7,012 bases of DNA from NCBI GenBank assembly GCA_028713595.1, contig JAQTNZ010000134.1, forward strand, positions 1 to 7,012, given 5' to 3'. The first letter of the stretch is position 1; the number at the start of each line of letters is the position of its first letter. The notes beneath the pieces are model-generated. The model saw nothing but the letters and a program-made list of their open reading frames with translations, was not told where the DNA came from and made no database searches. Both the position numbers and the translations under genes were made by a program. This DNA comes from Methylovulum sp. Lineage in GTDB: Bacteria; Pseudomonadota; Gammaproteobacteria; Methylococcales; Methylomonadaceae. This document shows positions 5,369 through 7,012 of the stretch, in pieces.

Positions 5369-5416
5369 TATTTCCTATCGTTCAATGGAATTTCTAGGAA
5401 ACAGTTTTAGGAAACA
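5369..5416. repeat. TAGGAAACA repeats before the HTH gene
   Basis: TAGGAAACA occurs at 5395-5403 and again at 5408-5416, 13 bp apart. A near-match in the opposite direction (TATTTCCTA, 5369-5377) overlaps the ribosome site of the HTH gene. The layout would suit binding by an autoregulator, but three short AT-rich copies can arise by chance. Confidence 0.35.
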
Positions 5417-5585
5417 TACAGATAATGTCAATCGTAAAAACCGTTTTCTGTGTTGGCTGTTCGGGTCGGCGGGAATTTAAGGGCTGGCGAGCTTTGAGAA
5501 CAGCCAACACAGAAAACGGTTGGCTGTCGGCAGACTTAAAACGGGGCGGTTTCTGTTTTGTGCCAAAATTCAAGATATTTGACAC
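5394..5585 (-). CDS. Doubtful small ORF (63 codons, GTG start)
   Basis: This frame would encode a basic 63-aa peptide with no recognised domain, beginning MSNILNFGTKQKPPRF and containing SVLAVLKARQPL. It has a GTG start with AGGA about 12 nt upstream. It lies in the same direction as the HTH gene, ending 29 bp before that start, so it could be the first gene of that operon. Against it, both arms of a perfect 24-bp inverted repeat lie inside the frame, which suggests that the DNA or RNA structure rather than the peptide is under selection. I list it so that it is not lost. It could equally be a leader region. Confidence 0.3.
   Translation of the reverse strand: MSNILNFGTKQKPPRFKSADSQPFSVLAVLKARQPLNSRRPEQPTQKTVFTIDIICMFPKTVS
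5439..5521 (-). repeat. Perfect 24-bp inverted repeat, terminator- or attenuator-like
   Basis: The left arm (5439-5462, beginning AACCGTTTTCTG) and right arm (5498-5521, ending AGAAAACGGTT) are exact reverse complements, separated by 35 bp. Read leftward, the second arm runs straight into TTTTT (5440-5436), so a transcript toward the HTH gene would form a long stem followed by U residues, the form of an intrinsic terminator or attenuator. It sits 75 bp upstream of the HTH gene start. A relic of a palindromic mobile unit is another possibility. The repeat itself is certain; its role is not. Confidence 0.85.
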
Positions 5586-5608
5586 GAGACTATTATCCTG
5601 TTAAATCA

Positions 5609-5666
5609 ATAACCTATTTTTGTCATAAATCAGTGACAAATAAGGCTTATGAAAATAGGTTATACT
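5609..5666 (+). promoter_or_regulatory. Promoter/operator region of the membrane-protein gene pair
   Basis: ATAACCTATTTT (5609-5620) and AAAATAGGTTAT (5652-5663) form a perfect 12-bp inverted repeat with a 31-bp spacer. Inside lies a smaller one, TGTCA (5621-5625) and TGACA (5634-5638). The right outer arm overlaps TATACT (5661-5666), a good -10 box 34 bp before the ATG. I see no good -35 at proper spacing, so the promoter may be weak or need an activator. Two operator arms about 43 bp apart (four helical turns) would suit DNA looping by a repressor. Confidence 0.5.
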
Positions 5667-5699
5667 TTAATGTATTTTTGTTTTTAGAGAACCCAACTT

Positions 5700-6335
5700 A
5701 TGGCTAGCGATAACACCGACGACACTATTCAAAAGAAAGAAATCGCATTTTATACAGCTAGTGTCACGGCTTGGTACAATACATCGCTTGAACACGATAA
5801 AAGCCTTTTCACAATGTCAGTTGCTGGAATTGGTTTACTAACAACATTAGTCAGAACAATTGGCGTTTCATCTGCTGAAACTCTTGTTCTTTACATAGTC
5901 GCAATGCTTAGTTTTCTTATATGCCTAGTTATAATTTTAGTAATATTCAAAAAAAATAGAGCCTACATAGAACAAATGATTCAAGGTCAACAAACAACCG
6001 ATAAAAGCTTAGCGATTCTTGATAATGTGGCTATTGTATCTTTTGGTATTGCTGTTATTCTTTCGACAATTATAGGCGTGTCATCAACAATAAATTCATA
6101 CACAACAACGGCGGTACAAATGGCAAACGAAAACAGCAAACCACCAGTTAAAATTATTGCTCATGATAGCTTTGAGGGTGCATTAAGATTAACGCCAAGA
6201 AACAAACTAGATGAAAGCTTTCAAGGGGCAGCCTCATTACAGCCAAAACCAGCGGTAAATACAACATCACAACCAACATCTACAAACAATCTTCCGCAAA
6301 CACCAACAACAGGAACTCAACAAAACAAGCAATAA
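5700..6335 (+). CDS. Three-helix membrane protein of unknown function (candidate defence or exclusion effector)
   Basis: This is a 211-aa integral inner-membrane protein that I cannot assign to a named family. Residues 1-35 form a soluble, probably amphipathic N-terminus ending in AWYNTSLEHDKSLFTMS. Hydrophobic helices lie at about 36-55, 61-83 and 108-131. The loop between the second and third starts FKKNR, so it is probably cytoplasmic, placing the N-terminus inside and the C-terminus in the periplasm. Residues 145-211 are polar, and the last 35 are rich in Pro, Thr, Gln and Asn. The helix plus close hairpin recalls small membrane effectors of defence systems (SLATT-like or retron-associated two-helix proteins); this is a resemblance only. 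The coding sequence is visibly more AT-rich than the mobilization genes, suggesting recent acquisition. The ribosome site (AGAGA) is weak. It probably forms an operon with the gene at 6358. Confidence 0.78.
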   Translation: MASDNTDDTIQKKEIAFYTASVTAWYNTSLEHDKSLFTMSVAGIGLLTTLVRTIGVSSAETLVLYIVAMLSFLICLVIILVIFKKNRAYIEQMIQGQQTTDKSLAILDNVAIVSFGIAVILSTIIGVSSTINSYTTTAVQMANENSKPPVKIIAHDSFEGALRLTPRNKLDESFQGAASLQPKPAVNTTSQPTSTNNLPQTPTTGTQQNKQ

Positions 6336-6357
6336 TCATTTTATTAAGGAAATTTTC

Positions 6358-6618
6358 ATGTTCACACAAATGTCTTTCATAAAAAAAATAACTCATACGG
6401 CTCGTGATACCAACTACGAATTAAATGTATATCAAGTTCAAGAAACTGGTGAATATAGTATATATATATCAAAAGACGGCTTCGGAGTTGGAGATATTTT
6501 TGTAGCCTCTCAAGAAGTGGCTCAAGACGCAGTACATACAAACAATACTGATGTAGTTGCCATTCTCATTGAAAACGCCATTAGTGACATTGATAGAAAC
6601 GCATTTAATTTTTACTAA
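6358..6618 (+). CDS. Small acidic protein of unknown function, partner of the membrane protein
   Basis: This 86-aa protein has no signal peptide, membrane segment or motif I recognise. It has about 12 acidic and 5 basic residues. The predicted pattern is beta strands (ELNVYQVQETGEYSIYIS) followed by helix (EVAQDAVHTN, then VVAILIENAISDI). ATG 6358 has a good AAGGAAA ribosome site and lies 22 bp after the membrane-protein stop, so the two are probably co-transcribed. Codon and base composition match that gene and not the rest of the plasmid. A small acidic soluble protein behind a membrane effector could be its inhibitor or sensor; this is inference. Its stop overlaps the end of the opposing gene by 4 bp (6615-6618), leaving no room for a terminator. 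Confidence 0.68.
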   Translation: MFTQMSFIKKITHTARDTNYELNVYQVQETGEYSIYISKDGFGVGDIFVASQEVAQDAVHTNNTDVVAILIENAISDIDRNAFNFY

Positions 6619-6947
6619 ATGTCCTCCCTAGTCACAACCTCAATATCATCAATGACCGCCTCGTCTGGTTCAGGCGAGGCAAAAATTAGCGGGTCGTAGT
6701 TCTGGATAAAATCGCACTCCCGCTTTTCAATGGCAAGCTGTAAATGGTGGAGATTTCTGCCTCTGATTTTCACCACCATAAAACTGTAAATGATTGCTAG
6801 CTCTCGGTTTTTTCCGCCGTCCGAAACCACATCTAACAAGTAGGTGTTGGCGGGGGCGTGGTGTGTGCCGTCGGTTCGCCGTATCCGTATAATCTTGCTG
6901 CGGTCTTTGGCATCAAACGCCTGATATTGCCGCTTTTTATGTTGCAT
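6615..6947 (-). CDS. Hypothetical protein co-transcribed with the relaxase
   Basis: This 110-aa soluble protein is of unknown function. It has a basic N-terminus (HKKRQYQAFDAKDRSK, then IIRIRRTDG), a middle with strands and a helix (LAIIYSFMVVKIRGRNL, then HHLQLAIEKREC), and an acidic end (about 92-110). The relaxase stop (6953-6951) lies 3 nt before the ATG, and the AGG inside the relaxase tail serves as ribosome site, so translation is probably coupled. A role in mobilization or in controlling it is likely from position. Comparison with the partial copy at 1-80 shows four silent changes and one Asn/Asp change over 26 codons, the pattern of a gene kept under protein-level selection. I considered a MobB-like role but see no supporting similarity. 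Confidence 0.75.
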   Translation of the reverse strand: MQHKKRQYQAFDAKDRSKIIRIRRTDGTHHAPANTYLLDVVSDGGKNRELAIIYSFMVVKIRGRNLHHLQLAIEKRECDFIQNYDPLIFASPEPDEAVIDDIEVVTREDI

Positions 6948-7012
6948 AACTTACCTGTCAAAATCTACCCCGTCCTTGTCGGGATCGCTCGGCTGTTGCC
7001 GCTCCCGCTCTT
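6868..7012. repeat. Right copy of the terminal direct repeat (circular overlap)
   Basis: This stretch repeats bases 1-145 with six substitutions and no gaps (see the left copy). The window simply stops at base 7012, still inside the relaxase gene. Confidence 0.9.
6951..7012 (-). CDS. mobA: Partial relaxase, C-terminal 19 codons (second copy of gene end)
   Basis: The last 62 bases encode the C-terminal end of the relaxase, ending DKDGVDFDR and a TAA at 6953-6951. The protein sequence equals the end of the relaxase at 84-1274, with one silent difference (Val codon, base 6966 against base 99). The rest of the gene is cut off by the window end. It is the same gene seen again through the circular overlap. 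Confidence 0.85.
   Translation of the reverse strand, partial: ERERQQPSDPDKDGVDFDR

Noticed and set aside
1..7012. Neisserial DNA uptake sequences as a host marker
   Set aside because: I looked by eye for GCCGTCTGAA-type words and noticed none. The near-words at 1788-1800 and 4163-4170 do not match a known form, so they do not identify the host.
1..7012. Terminal repeats as those of a transposon or integrative element
   Set aside because: The repeat borders fall at arbitrary points inside two genes, no transposase or integrase is present, and the genes join perfectly across the ends, as expected of a circle.

Overview
The window reads as one complete small mobilizable plasmid of a Gram-negative, probably proteobacterial host, opened inside its mobilization operon. 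The first 145 bases return at the end (1-145 matches 6868-7012 with an offset of 6867 and six mismatches), so the unit is probably a circle of about 6.87 kb. A TrfA-type replication initiator, a MOBQ-type relaxase and a TraD-like accessory protein all point to Proteobacteria. The genus cannot be fixed from the sequence; a beta- or gammaproteobacterium (Neisseriaceae- or Moraxellaceae-like) is only a guess. There is no rRNA, tRNA, insertion sequence, CRISPR array or recognisable resistance gene.

Mobilization module (6615 through the junction to 1865). A MobA/MobL relaxase runs leftward (84-1274) and is followed after 3 nt by a small unknown gene (complete copy 6615-6947, partial copy 1-80). 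A TraD-like protein runs rightward (1536-1865). Between the two divergent genes lies an inverted repeat followed by GTAAGTGAGCC (1386-1420), which resembles the IncQ/RSF1010 type of oriT. No coupling ATPase or type IV secretion genes are present, so transfer would need a helper element.

Replication module (about 2236-4093). A non-coding origin region holds helically phased AT-rich repeats, two perfect DnaA boxes and seven tandem iterons of 22-23 bp. The iterons abut the 3' end of the leftward rep gene (2876-4093), which encodes a TrfA-family initiator.

Maintenance module (4178-5585, leftward). A RelE/ParE-like toxin comes first and its excisionase-type HTH antitoxin second, with a palindromic operator upstream and a terminator downstream. 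Upstream lies a gene for an HTH plus coiled-coil protein of the kind often found beside plasmid rep genes. A doubtful small ORF carrying a perfect 24-bp inverted repeat precedes it.

Cargo module (5600-6618, rightward). A clearly more AT-rich pair encodes a three-helix membrane protein and a small acidic protein, behind a promoter with a 12-bp inverted repeat. I cannot assign a known function to either. The layout, host-independent low GC and membrane-plus-small-partner design make this the best candidate for an undescribed system, for example phage exclusion or toxin-immunity, but that is inference. The second gene overlaps the end of the leftward mobilization operon by 4 bp, tail to tail.
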